Source of the DNA: Bacteroidales bacterium UBA3844
Lineage (GTDB): Bacteria; Bacteroidota; Bacteroidia; Bacteroidales; Paludibacteraceae
NCBI GenBank assembly: GCA_002392915.1
Contig: DGHQ01000020.1
Coordinates: 77,826 to 124,554, forward strand
DNA: 46,729 nt
Reading direction: 5' to 3'
This document shows, piece by piece, positions 1 through 9,600 of the stretch. How positions within the stretch are numbered: the first letter of the stretch is position 1; each line of letters starts with the position of its first letter. A model generated the notes under the pieces. It had not been told where the DNA came from, made no database searches, and saw only the letters and a list, made by a program, of their open reading frames with translations. The translations under genes and the position numbers were made by a program.

Positions 1-924
1 TGCCAGAGCTTCATGACAGAGCTTTCACGCCACATCGGAGCTGACACAGACGTTCCTGCAGGAGATATAGGTACAGGTGCTCGTGAGGTTGGTTACATGT
101 TCGGTCAGTACAAGAGACTTCGTAACGAGTTCACAGGAGTTTTGACTGGTAAGGGTCTTTCATTCGGTGGATCTTTGATCCGTCCTGAGGCAACTGGTTA
201 CGGTACAACATATTTCGCACAGTACATGCTTGAGACTAAGGGCGACACTTTGAAGGGCAAGACTGTAGCAATCTCTGGTTCTGGTAACGTAGCACAGTAC
301 GCTGTTCAGAAGTGTACACAGCTAGGTGCTAAGGTTCTTACAGTATCAGACTCAAACGGTACAATCTACGATCCAGACGGTATCGATGCTGCTAAGCTTG
401 ACTTCATCTTCGATTTGAAGAATGTTAAGCGTGGTCGTATCAAGGAGTACGCTGCTAAGTATCCATCAGCTAAGTATTACGAGAACGCACGTCCTTGGCA
501 GATCGCAGACATCAAGACTCTTGATGTAGCTATGCCATGTGCAACTCAAAACGAGCTTGACGAGGCAGATGCAAAGGCACTTCTTGCTAAGGGTGTTAAG
601 GTAGTTGCTGAGGGTGCTAACATGCCTTCTACTATCGGTGCAGTTGAGGCATTCCTAGGTGCTAAGATCCTTTACTCTCCAGGTAAGGCTTCTAACGCTG
701 GTGGTGTTGCAACTTCAGGTCTTGAGATGTGTCAGAACTCAGGTCGTATCTCTTGGACAGCTGAGGAGGTTGACAACAAGCTTAAGAGCATCATGAAGAA
801 CATCCACGACAACTGTGTTAAGTACGGTAAGGAAGCTGACGGTACTGTCAACTACGTTAAGGGTGCTAACATCGCTGGATTCGTTAAGGTTGCTGACGCT
901 ATGTTGGCTCAGGGTCTTTGCTAA
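1..924 (+). CDS. gdhA: Glutamate dehydrogenase, NADP-type (3' part, cut by window edge)
   Basis: Catalyses reductive amination of 2-oxoglutarate with ammonium to glutamate in the cytoplasm. The reading frame is open to base 1: the first codons read CQSFMTEL, so the ATG at 13 is internal and about 140 N-terminal residues lie outside the window. Seen in the sequence: the conserved stretch GADTDVPAGDIG that follows the substrate-binding region, the Rossmann glycine motif SGSGNVAQ for the nucleotide, and the family C-terminal region with GKASNAGGVATSGLEM. Those motifs match hexameric bacterial GDH of about 445 residues. Codon use is strongly biased, as in a highly expressed gene. A strong terminator follows at 948-998. 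NADP rather than NAD specificity is inferred from family resemblance only. Confidence 0.95.
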   Translation, partial: CQSFMTELSRHIGADTDVPAGDIGTGAREVGYMFGQYKRLRNEFTGVLTGKGLSFGGSLIRPEATGYGTTYFAQYMLETKGDTLKGKTVAISGSGNVAQYAVQKCTQLGAKVLTVSDSNGTIYDPDGIDAAKLDFIFDLKNVKRGRIKEYAAKYPSAKYYENARPWQIADIKTLDVAMPCATQNELDEADAKALLAKGVKVVAEGANMPSTIGAVEAFLGAKILYSPGKASNAGGVATSGLEMCQNSGRISWTAEEVDNKLKSIMKNIHDNCVKYGKEADGTVNYVKGANIAGFVKVADAMLAQGLC

Positions 925-947
925 TCCTAAATTGAAATATGCATAAT

Positions 948-998
948 GGAAAGGATAGACTATCGAAGCAATTTGAATGTCTGTCCTTTCTTTTTTTT
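948..998 (+). terminator. Rho-independent terminator after gdhA
   Basis: GAAAGGATAGAC (949-960) pairs with GTCTGTCCTTTC (979-990), with one G-U pair, and is followed by eight T (991-998). It separates gdhA from ddh, so the two are probably transcribed separately. Confidence 0.85.
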
Positions 999-1072
999 CC
1001 TTCCGTAAAACGGCAGGATTTCCTATTTTGGACTTAATCACATAACAACAATTCAAATATCAATATTCAGAC

Positions 1073-1969
1073 ATGAGTAAATTAAGAGTCGCTGTAGTTG
1101 GCTACGGCAATATCGGAAAATATGCAATCGAAGCTCTTAGAGTAGCTGATGATATGGAGATTGCTGGTGTTGTAAGAAGAAATGCCAGCGTCGTTCCAGA
1201 TGAAATTAAGGATTTGAAAGTAGTGTCTAACATTGACGAGCTTGGAAAAGTAGACGTTGCTATTCTTGCAACTCCTACTCGTGACGTCCCTGCAACAGCC
1301 TCTGCATTGTTGGCAAAGGGAATCTGCACAGTAGACAGCTACGATATCCACGGCGGAATTTGGGATCTACGTCAGCAGCTCGACGCTATCGCAAAGAAGA
1401 ATGGCACTGCAGCAATCATCTCCGCAGGTTGGGATCCAGGTACTGATTCAGTGATCCGTACACTTCTTATGGCTATGGCTCCTAAGGGTATCACATATAC
1501 AAACTTCGGACCAGGAATGAGTATGGGACACTCTGTAGTGGCTCGCTCTAAGAAAGGTGTGAAGAACGCTCTATCAATGACAATTCCTTTGGGAACAAGC
1601 GTACACCGCCGTATGGTTTACGTTGAGCTTGAAGAGGGTGCAACTCTTGAAGAGGTGACAAAAGAGATCAAATCTGACGACTATTTCGCACACGACGAGA
1701 CTCACGTCATTCCTGTGGCAAGTGTTGATGATGTAAGAGACATGGGACACGGCGTTCTTCTTGAGCGCAAGGGTGTGAGCGGAAAGACTCAGAACCAGTT
1801 GTTCACATTCACAATGAAGATCAACAACCCTGCGTTGACATCACAGGTACTAGTATCTTGCTGTAGAGCCGTGAAGAAGCAGAATGCAGGATGCTACACA
1901 CTTCCTGAAATCGCCCCTATGGATCTTCTTGCTGGCGACAGAGAGGCTTTGATCAGGAGCCTTGTATAA
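1073..1969 (+). CDS. ddh: meso-Diaminopimelate D-dehydrogenase
   Basis: A 298-aa NADPH-dependent enzyme that makes meso-diaminopimelate from tetrahydrodipicolinate in one step, feeding lysine and peptidoglycan synthesis. The N-terminus carries the dinucleotide-binding motif VGYGNIGKYAIEAL (about residues 8-21). The region near residues 120-165 (SAGWDPGTDSVIR and NFGPGMSMGHSVVARSKKG) is characteristic of the Ddh substrate pocket. Length equals that of known bacterial Ddh proteins. The ATG at 1073 leaves a complete Rossmann strand and has no good alternative upstream. It sits 149 bp after gdhA, separated by a terminator, and ends 28 bp before a MITE-like element whose central hairpin may serve as its transcription stop. 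Confidence 0.93.
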   Translation: MSKLRVAVVGYGNIGKYAIEALRVADDMEIAGVVRRNASVVPDEIKDLKVVSNIDELGKVDVAILATPTRDVPATASALLAKGICTVDSYDIHGGIWDLRQQLDAIAKKNGTAAIISAGWDPGTDSVIRTLLMAMAPKGITYTNFGPGMSMGHSVVARSKKGVKNALSMTIPLGTSVHRRMVYVELEEGATLEEVTKEIKSDDYFAHDETHVIPVASVDDVRDMGHGVLLERKGVSGKTQNQLFTFTMKINNPALTSQVLVSCCRAVKKQNAGCYTLPEIAPMDLLAGDREALIRSLV

Positions 1970-1997
1970 TAAATCAGGCGAGACCACATTCATATAG

Positions 1998-2186
1998 GAG
2001 GGTGTATCAAAACTCAATTTATCAAAAATCAAACTATCAAAATGTAAGTTGATTTTTAAATTCTCCAAAAATATAGCCGTTTCAGAGACTTAACTGTAAT
2101 TTTTAAGCTCTGAAACGGCTTTGTTCATATAAAAAGTGACAAAATGTAAGTTCGAAAAACTTGATTTTACATTTTGATACACCCTC
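1998..2186 (+). mobile_element. 189-bp MITE-like element, copy 1
   Basis: Starts with GAGGGTGTATCAAAA and ends with its exact reverse complement, a 15-bp terminal inverted repeat. Too short to code for a transposase. Contains a 13-bp perfect inverted repeat, AGCCGTTTCAGAG (2075-2087) with CTCTGAAACGGCT (2108-2120), and two internal copies of CAAAATGTAAGTT. A base-by-base reading shows that 27203-27391 is its reverse complement over all 189 bases. No clear target-site duplication was seen. Family is unknown; a non-autonomous derivative of an IS element is inferred. Confidence 0.8.
2075..2120. terminator. Long hairpin inside MITE-like element, possible terminator
   Basis: A 13-bp perfect outer stem plus an inner CTTAA/TTAAG stem, flanked by T/A-rich sequence on both sides. 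It lies about 105 bp after the ddh stop and could stop transcription in either direction. Function is inferred from shape only. Confidence 0.4.
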
Positions 2187-2190
2187 TTTT

Positions 2191-2345
2191 ATTTTAACGT
2201 CAATTCGGCGAAATCAAAATGATAGTTGCAGTGTCATAAATGAGGGTTGTTTAGGACGGAATCGTCCTACCCCATCCCTACTTGCGAGCCGTAGGCGAGC
2301 ACATATAAATACAGAGACATGGAGTTTTAAGAGAAAATCTACATT
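2191..2345 (+). repeat. Dispersed intergenic repeat, copy 1
   Basis: Shares with 11320-11492 the order: ATTTTAACGT, GGTTGTT or GATTGTT, a hairpin AGGACG/CGTCCT (here 2253-2258 and 2263-2268), GCGAGCCGTAGGCGAGCACA, then an ACAGAGAC-containing tail. Related copies are at 11320-11492, 23985-24135 (minus) and, shortened, 15175-15260 (minus). Confidence 0.65.
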
Positions 2346-3007
2346 TTTGAGGAAACAAGACGGAAAAGCAATTTCTATTGTATTACCTTTCAGGCAAAAT
2401 TTTATGACATTGCTGCACTTTCCCGAGACGTTGTCACTGGTTATTCTCGCTTTGCTCGGTAGCGTCTTTCAGACGAATCTCTCAGATACCATACAAATAT
2501 TCAAATCTGCCCGCAATAGGAATAATGATAAAACAGAAAACAGTGTCAGCTATAAGCTATAATATCAGACACTTGGGAAAACCCACAAACAAGTGTGTGC
2601 GGGAAAACTCCCCAACGGAGAAAACAGGAACATGGGGAAACACTAAAATAAATATAATACAAACAAAGCTGTATTTGGAATTGTTCTAATATTAGTTGCC
2701 TGAACATTACGGATATCACGTAGTGATTACATCTAGGTAGGCAGGCAAAATCATATCGATCACATCATTTTTCCCCGAGCAAACACAATAAAACCAACAA
2801 GTCTACGTTATATATAAAGATTTGTCTTTAATCTGCTGCGACAAAAAAACGTATAGTATAAACTAACGTGAAAAAGAGCAGACAACCAGCAGGAATTTAT
2901 TCTGACGAATCAATAAAAATATTTTTTCGAAAGTTGATAAAGAAAAGAAGCAAATCATAAATAATGCTAAATTTAAAAAAGGCATAGAAAGAATCGGCAA
3001 TTTTTAT

Positions 3008-3015
3008 TACTTTTG
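3008..3015 (+). promoter_or_regulatory. Possible -7 box of ruvA-sprA promoter
   Basis: TACTTTTG fits the Bacteroidota TAnnTTTG box, 25 bp before the ruvA start. No TTTG is seen at the expected upstream position, so the call is weak. Confidence 0.4.
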
Positions 3016-3040
3016 CCTAAATTATGATATAATAGGCTTT

Positions 3041-3640
3041 ATGTACGAATATATATCAGGTAAGATTATAGAGTTAAACCCGACCTATCTGGTGATTGAA
3101 GCCGGACAGATCGGCTACAACATAAATATAAGTCTCACTACGTATGCAGCACTTGAAGGGAAAAGTGAAGCAAAGATTTATGTACAGCATATCGTAAGAG
3201 AGGATGCTCAGCTTTTCTACGGTTTTGCAGACAAACGTGAGCGAGAAGTGTTCAATCTTCTTATTTCAGTAAGCGGAGTCGGAGTGAACACAGCCCGTTT
3301 GATTCTATCATCCTATACATCAGCGGAATTGGCAAATGTGATCATGTCAGACGATGTGGTAGCGATCAAAGGTGTGAAAGGAATAGGACTGAAGACAGCG
3401 CAAAAAATAATCATCGAGTTGAAAGACAAGATAAAAGGTTATGCAGACGACGGTGATTCTTCTTCTCCGGCAGGAAGTGCGGCAATACAAGCCAAGCAGG
3501 AAGCTGTCGCAGCATTGGTGATGATGGATTGTGCACAGGCAGCAGCAGAAAAAGTTGTGTCGGCAATTCTAAAGACGACACCAAATGCCACAGTCGTCCA
3601 GCTAATCAAAGAGGCTTTGGCCCAACTAAAAAGAGTTTAA
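3041..3640 (+). CDS. ruvA: Holliday junction branch-migration protein RuvA
   Basis: A 199-aa protein that binds Holliday junctions and loads the RuvB motor in recombination and repair. Seen: an N-terminal OB-fold segment starting MYEYISGKIIELNPTYLVIE; two helix-hairpin-helix motifs around residues 75-120 (SVSGVGVNTA and IKGVKGIGLKTAQKI); and a C-terminal three-helix domain (about 150-199) that contacts RuvB. Length matches the family. Its stop lies 16 bp before sprA, and ruvA-sprA adjacency is a known arrangement in Bacteroidota, so the two are probably co-transcribed. Confidence 0.96.
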   Translation: MYEYISGKIIELNPTYLVIEAGQIGYNINISLTTYAALEGKSEAKIYVQHIVREDAQLFYGFADKREREVFNLLISVSGVGVNTARLILSSYTSAELANVIMSDDVVAIKGVKGIGLKTAQKIIIELKDKIKGYADDGDSSSPAGSAAIQAKQEAVAALVMMDCAQAAAEKVVSAILKTTPNATVVQLIKEALAQLKRV

Positions 3641-3656
3641 TTTTAGATACCCTATA

Positions 3657-6600
3657 ATGCGTTCAATATTGAAGCAGAGAAATATAAAATTCAGCAAAAG
3701 GGCGAAAATCCTATTTTTCACCCTTATCGCACTTTTCGCTGGACTGACATCCTTCGCTCAGGATTTGATTCTCAATTCAGATGAAAAACCTGTGGAGGAC
3801 GACAAGAAAGACAGGCAAGCAGACACTACAAAACTACGCTATCCCATTGCCAAATCAGGTTTGGTCTCACAAGATGAGATCAAACAGAACACGCCTATCG
3901 ACATCAAGCAAGGGACTGATTATAAGACAGATGTAGAATACGACCCAACAACAGGTCTTTACATTTTCCACCGTCGAATCGGAGATATGGATGTGACATC
4001 TCCGTTTGCCATGACAACGAGTGAATACTCCGACTACCAGATGAAGCAGTCGATGAACTCCTATTGGGCGGAGAAAAACCGTTTGGGCGGAGAAGGAGGC
4101 AACAAATTCGGACTTGATGGAATCGAAATAGGACTTGGAGTAGCTGGAGACAAAATCTTCGGACCTGGCGGTGTAAAGCTAAAACTTCAAGGAACTATAG
4201 AGTTGGATTTTGGACTCAGCTTCACAAAACGAGACAATCCAAGCATCGCGGAAAGAAACAGAAAAATCACCAATTTCGACTTTGACACAAAAGTTCAGAT
4301 CAACGCGAGCGGAACAGTCGGCGACCGCATCAACGTAAAACTAAACTACAATACAGAGTCGTCATTTGAGACAGACAAAGAACTTATCAAACTATCATAC
4401 CAAGGTAAGGAAGATGATATTATCCGCAAAATCGATGTTGGTAATGTCAGTCTGCCACTTTCGTCGTCACTTATTCCAGGAAGCAACTCACTTTTCGGAA
4501 TCATGACAGAGCTACAGTATGGGAAACTGAAAGTTTCTGCAGTAGTGTCAAAACAAGAAACAGAATCCGAAACCGTAACTTCCAAGAACGGTGCGTCGAC
4601 AACTGAATTTGAGGTCGACATCACCGACTATGACGAAAACAGGCATTATTTTCTTTCTAAATACTTCCGAGACCACTACGACGAGTGGATGAGACAAGTG
4701 CCCGTAATTCAAAATGGCATAGTCATCACGAATATCGATGTTTGGATAACAAACACAAACTACACCACACAAAACCAGAATACGCAAAGCACACGTAATG
4801 TCATAGCTTTCACAAAATTAGGAGAGCCTAAAGGTTCAGAGACTCCAAAGAACGACAACTGGGAAGTATACTCAGAAATAAAGGACAAAAAGCATCCTTT
4901 GCGTACTGCAAACATGATAGAAGACATTCCCGAGCTTAGCCTTCTAAAGAAAGATGAAGATTACGCAGAGATAAAGTCGGCAAGAAAACTGACTCCAAGC
5001 GAATATACCCTAAATGAAAACTTAGGATACATTTCCCTACGTACAGCATTGAACAACGGAGAGGTCTTGGCCGTAGCCTATGAATACAGAATGGGAGGCA
5101 AGACATACCGCGTCGGAGAGTTGTCGTCAAACCTATCTTCGACGATGGAAAACGAGACAGAGTCCGGATCTGCGAACGATGCTCCAGCATTATATGCTAA
5201 GTTGATCAAGACAGTTGAGGTGGATCCTAACAACAATGAGATTTGGGATTTGATGATGAAAAACGTCTACAACATAGGCGGATACAATATTCAAGAAAAA
5301 GATTTCGACCTACAGATCAAATGTTTGAGCAGTGGAGGTCTATATCTTGACTATGCTAAAGAAGGACAAGTCAAGAATCAGAAATGGATAAAAGTCATCG
5401 GAGCCGACAGGTTGAACAGCAAGCAGCGTAAAATGTCTGACGGCAAATACGACTTCCTTGAAGGATATACAGTGCTAGCGTCACAAGGTAGAATCATTTT
5501 GCCATGTGTTGAGCCCTTCGGTGATGCACTCAAAGGAATTGGATGTGATGATTTGATCTTCGACAAACTGTATTCAAACATCAAGACAGATGCTTATGAA
5601 TATGCAGAGAATGCTAAATTCAAGATCACAGGAGAATACAAATCGTCTTCTGGAAATGAGATTCGCATCAAGCCATACGCAAAGAAAGGATCTGTAAGAG
5701 TGACAGCTGGCGGTCGAACTTTGGAAGAAGGCACTGGCTATACCGTAGACTATGCGGCAGGAATCGTCAGAATTCTGGATGAGGCAGTGCTTGCCAGCAA
5801 CTCTCAGGTGAACGTGACATCAGAAAGTGAAAACATGTTCAGCACACAAAAATCGTCACTTATCGGTGTAAATACCGAATACAAATTCAGCGATCAATTG
5901 TCTGTTGGCGCCACAATTATGCATCTGTCAGAAAAACCAATGACAGAAAAAGTGAATAACGGAAGTGAGCCAAAATCAAACACAATATGGGGTGTGAACG
6001 CAGCATACACAACCCAAAGCAACTGGTTGACTAAAGTGACAGACGCCTTACCGTTAATAGAGGCAAAAGCTCCGTCTAACTTCACTTTATCAGGAGAATT
6101 CGCTCAACTTATCCCAGGCCACGCAAAAGCTATCGAACAAGATGGAGAAAGTGTGGCATACCTCGACGACTTCGAAGGCACAGAAAGCAGCATCAACATA
6201 ATGAGTGCAAATTCATGGACACTTGCCAGTGTTCCTATCAGAAGAAGAACAGACAATCTTGAAACCGATTTTGTTCGACACAACGACAGATTCTGGAGAA
6301 ACCAAGACAAAGACAGTCTGAAATTCAAGAACATAGAATTCGGCTTGAACAGAGCTCATTTTGCATGGTATCATATTGACAACATTTTGCAGCGCAGTGG
6401 GAAAAGTGCGATAAACGGCATATCTAATGATAATATGTCAAGCAATTTCACTCGTGAAGTGATAGAACAAGAGATTTATCCACAGAAGGAAGATATGGAA
6501 GGAACGCCTTCTACCATAACGACATTGAATGTCGCATACTATCCAAAAGAAAGAGGTATGTACAACTTGGATGTCGACGGAATGGGAACCAACGGTGAGC

Positions 6601-9600
6601 TGGAGAACCCAGAAGACCGATGGGGAGGTATTATGCGCAAACTGGAGACCACAAATTTCAGCAAGAGTAATATTGAATACCTCGAGCTATGGTTGCTTGA
6701 CCCATACACCGAAGAAGGCATCAACAATAACGCTAAGGGAAAATTGGTGTTCAACTTAGGAGAAATCTCAGAAGACATCCTTCATGACAATGAAATTGAA
6801 GCTGAAGAACGTTTCATTCAAGAGACAGATCCGACCAAGAAGACTGAAACAATATGGGGTAGAAAACCATTAGGCCGTGCAACAGGTAAATTTGACAACG
6901 ACTACATCAAATATCAAGACTTAGGTTTGAACGGAAAAAGTTCAGAAGAAGAAAGAGAATTCGACACATACAAAAGATATCTTGATGGTCTATCCGCAAA
7001 GAATGTGGCCAACTATGATGTGTTTGCGTCTGACCCAGCAGGCGATGATTTCGTACATTTCAGAAAAAAAGAAGTTGACAATAGTGAGGGAAACAAAAAA
7101 ATTCTTGAGCTATATCACCAATATAATGGTATGGAAGGAAACTCTATTGTCGATGGAAGCGGAGAAAACAGCACCGCCGGATCATGGGTGCCAAACACTG
7201 AAGATATCAATGGTGACAAGACTTTGAACACAAAAGAAAAATACTATGAGTATGTGATCAACATCTCTCCTGAAATATTCTCATCGGACACGTCAAAGTG
7301 GAAAGACAACTACATTGTCAACAGAACAGAAACAAATTCAGGAAAGCTTAAAAACGGAAATGACAAGCATGTGATATGGTATCGCTTAAAAATTCCTCTC
7401 CAAGACGCAGATGTAAATGGATCTGATGCCTCTAACAGAAAAGGTCCAAGTTTCACATCCATCCGCTACATACGTATGTACATGACCGGATTCAAAGATA
7501 CCACATACCTTCGTTTTGCAGGAATGAACCTGACACGTACAGAATGGAGAACCATCAGCAATCGTGGAGACAAAGCTTTGTTTGAAGGCAGCGACAACAA
7601 CTACACAAACAATATCAAGACAAACACAGAAGCAATGCAAATTTCTTCTGTTTGCTATGAGAAAGACCGTCAGAAAAAACCAGTCGGATACATGACTCCT
7701 CCTGGCATCAGCAGATCTTTAGACCCGACTTCCAGCGTCGACAGATTTGAGAACGAGCAATCAATGCGAATGGTTGTGACTCAATTGAAGTCCAAAGAGA
7801 CTGCTGGAGCATACAAACGTACATCTCTTGATGCACGCCAATACAAACGTTTAAAGATGTTCGTTCACTTCGAGGACGAATACAATGACCCTTATCAGTC
7901 TGCCAACGGCGTTCAGTTCTATCTTCGTATCGGTTCTGACTATACTGACAACTACTACGAGTATAAGATCAATAATGTGATCTACACTCCAGCTGGAGAG
8001 ATGAGCAAAGAAGGAATCTGGCCAATGGAGATCGATTTTGCATTTGACGACTTTGTAAATTTGAAGATGGAGCGCAACAAAGCCGACAAAGCAGGAAGAG
8101 CTTTTGACCCGACGATGCGTTACACAAGAGCATACGGCAACAATGAATTGACAATCAAAGGTCATCCTTCTCTCGGCGATATACGAACTCTTATGGTCGG
8201 AGTAATCAACGAAAGCGGAGAAACCAAGAACATGGAAATCTGGCTGGACGAATTACGTATGGCTGGATTTGACGAAGACGGAGGTTGGGCCGCATTAGGT
8301 AAGATTGGATTCACATTAAGCGACTTTGCTTCGTTTGATGCGACTGGACGTATCGAGACCACTGGATTTGGAGGAATTGAATCTAACGTCATGGACCGCA
8401 ACATGGAGGACATATATTCGTTAGATATGTCTGCGACGGTGCAGCTGGGCAAACTATTCCCAGAGAAAGCCCACGTCAACATGCCACTTACGGTGACTCA
8501 CAGTCGAGAAAAAGAGAAACCAAAGTACGATCCTACTAATACCGACGTGCTTTTGAAAGATGCTCTAAAAGATGCATCAGACGCATACAAAGACTCTCTT
8601 GAGAAAATCTCAGTTGTGTCGAGCGAACAGACAAGTTTTGCACTTACAAACGTAAGAGTCGGCATTGCAAGTAAGGAGCCTATGCCTTACGACCCTGCCA
8701 ACTTCTCATTCTCAGTGGCATTCACTAAACGTAATGAGCATGATATTGATGTGCAGTATGATATGACACGCACTTACCGTGGCGACTTCAACTACTCATA
8801 TTCACTGTCTCCTAAAGCGTTGATGCCATTCAAGAATTCAAAATTCTTCAAGACCAAGAAATGGAAACTGTTCACTGACTTTGGATTCTATCCTATGCCT
8901 AACAGCTATACCTTCTCTCTCAACATGGACAGATCATACAACGAAGTGTTGGCTCGTGAATTAGGTTCTGATCCTACGATGATCACAAAGAGAGACCTTA
9001 TCACAGACATGACTTGGGACAAGAATTTCAACATGACACGTCGTGCGGACATCAAGTGGAACTTCACCAAGAACATCAAGCTTTCGTTCGCTACTGCAAT
9101 GAATTCTGAGATTGAAGAGTCGCTGGCTTTCAACTCTGAGTATCTTGACTTGCCTCGCATGAGAGAGTACAAATATAACCGTGAATATATCTATGATTTA
9201 CGTGAAGACTCTATCACACAATGGGCTAAAGACTTGAGGGAATCAACATTGAAAAGTTTCTTGGCAGCTGGTGAGCCATACAACTATTCTCAGCAGCTCA
9301 ACATCAGCTATGCTATTCCAATCAACAAGATTTCAGCATTCGACTGGATCACTGCAAATGCGTCTTATACAGGCAACTATGATTGGCAAAGAGGTGTCAC
9401 CATCAATCCAAACACATACACGTCGAACAATGACATTGCAGACTCAAAGCGTTCTTGGAACGGTGATATTCGTTTCAACATGGAGACTCTATACAACAAG
9501 TCGAGCTACTTGAAGGATGTGAACAAGAAATTCTCAAAGACGGCACTTTCAAAGAAAGCCAACGAGAAACTTGCCGCAAGAAAAGACACAACAAAGAAAG

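Larger units (their letters stand above)
2187..3040. other. Long intergenic region between ddh and ruvA
   Basis: About 850 bp with no convincing gene. It holds copy 1 of a dispersed intergenic repeat (2191-2345), a partial REP-like tail (about 2499-2521, ending in TGCCCGCAATAGGAAT), several overlapping small inverted repeats around 2541-2640, and an AT-rich stretch leading into ruvA. The open frame at 2161-2562 runs through the repeats and resembles no protein. Confidence 0.6.

Noticed and set aside
2161..2562. 133-aa open frame on the plus strand in the ddh-ruvA gap
   Set aside because: It begins in the end of the MITE-like element and runs through a dispersed repeat. Composition is not protein-like and there is no promoter or homologous motif.
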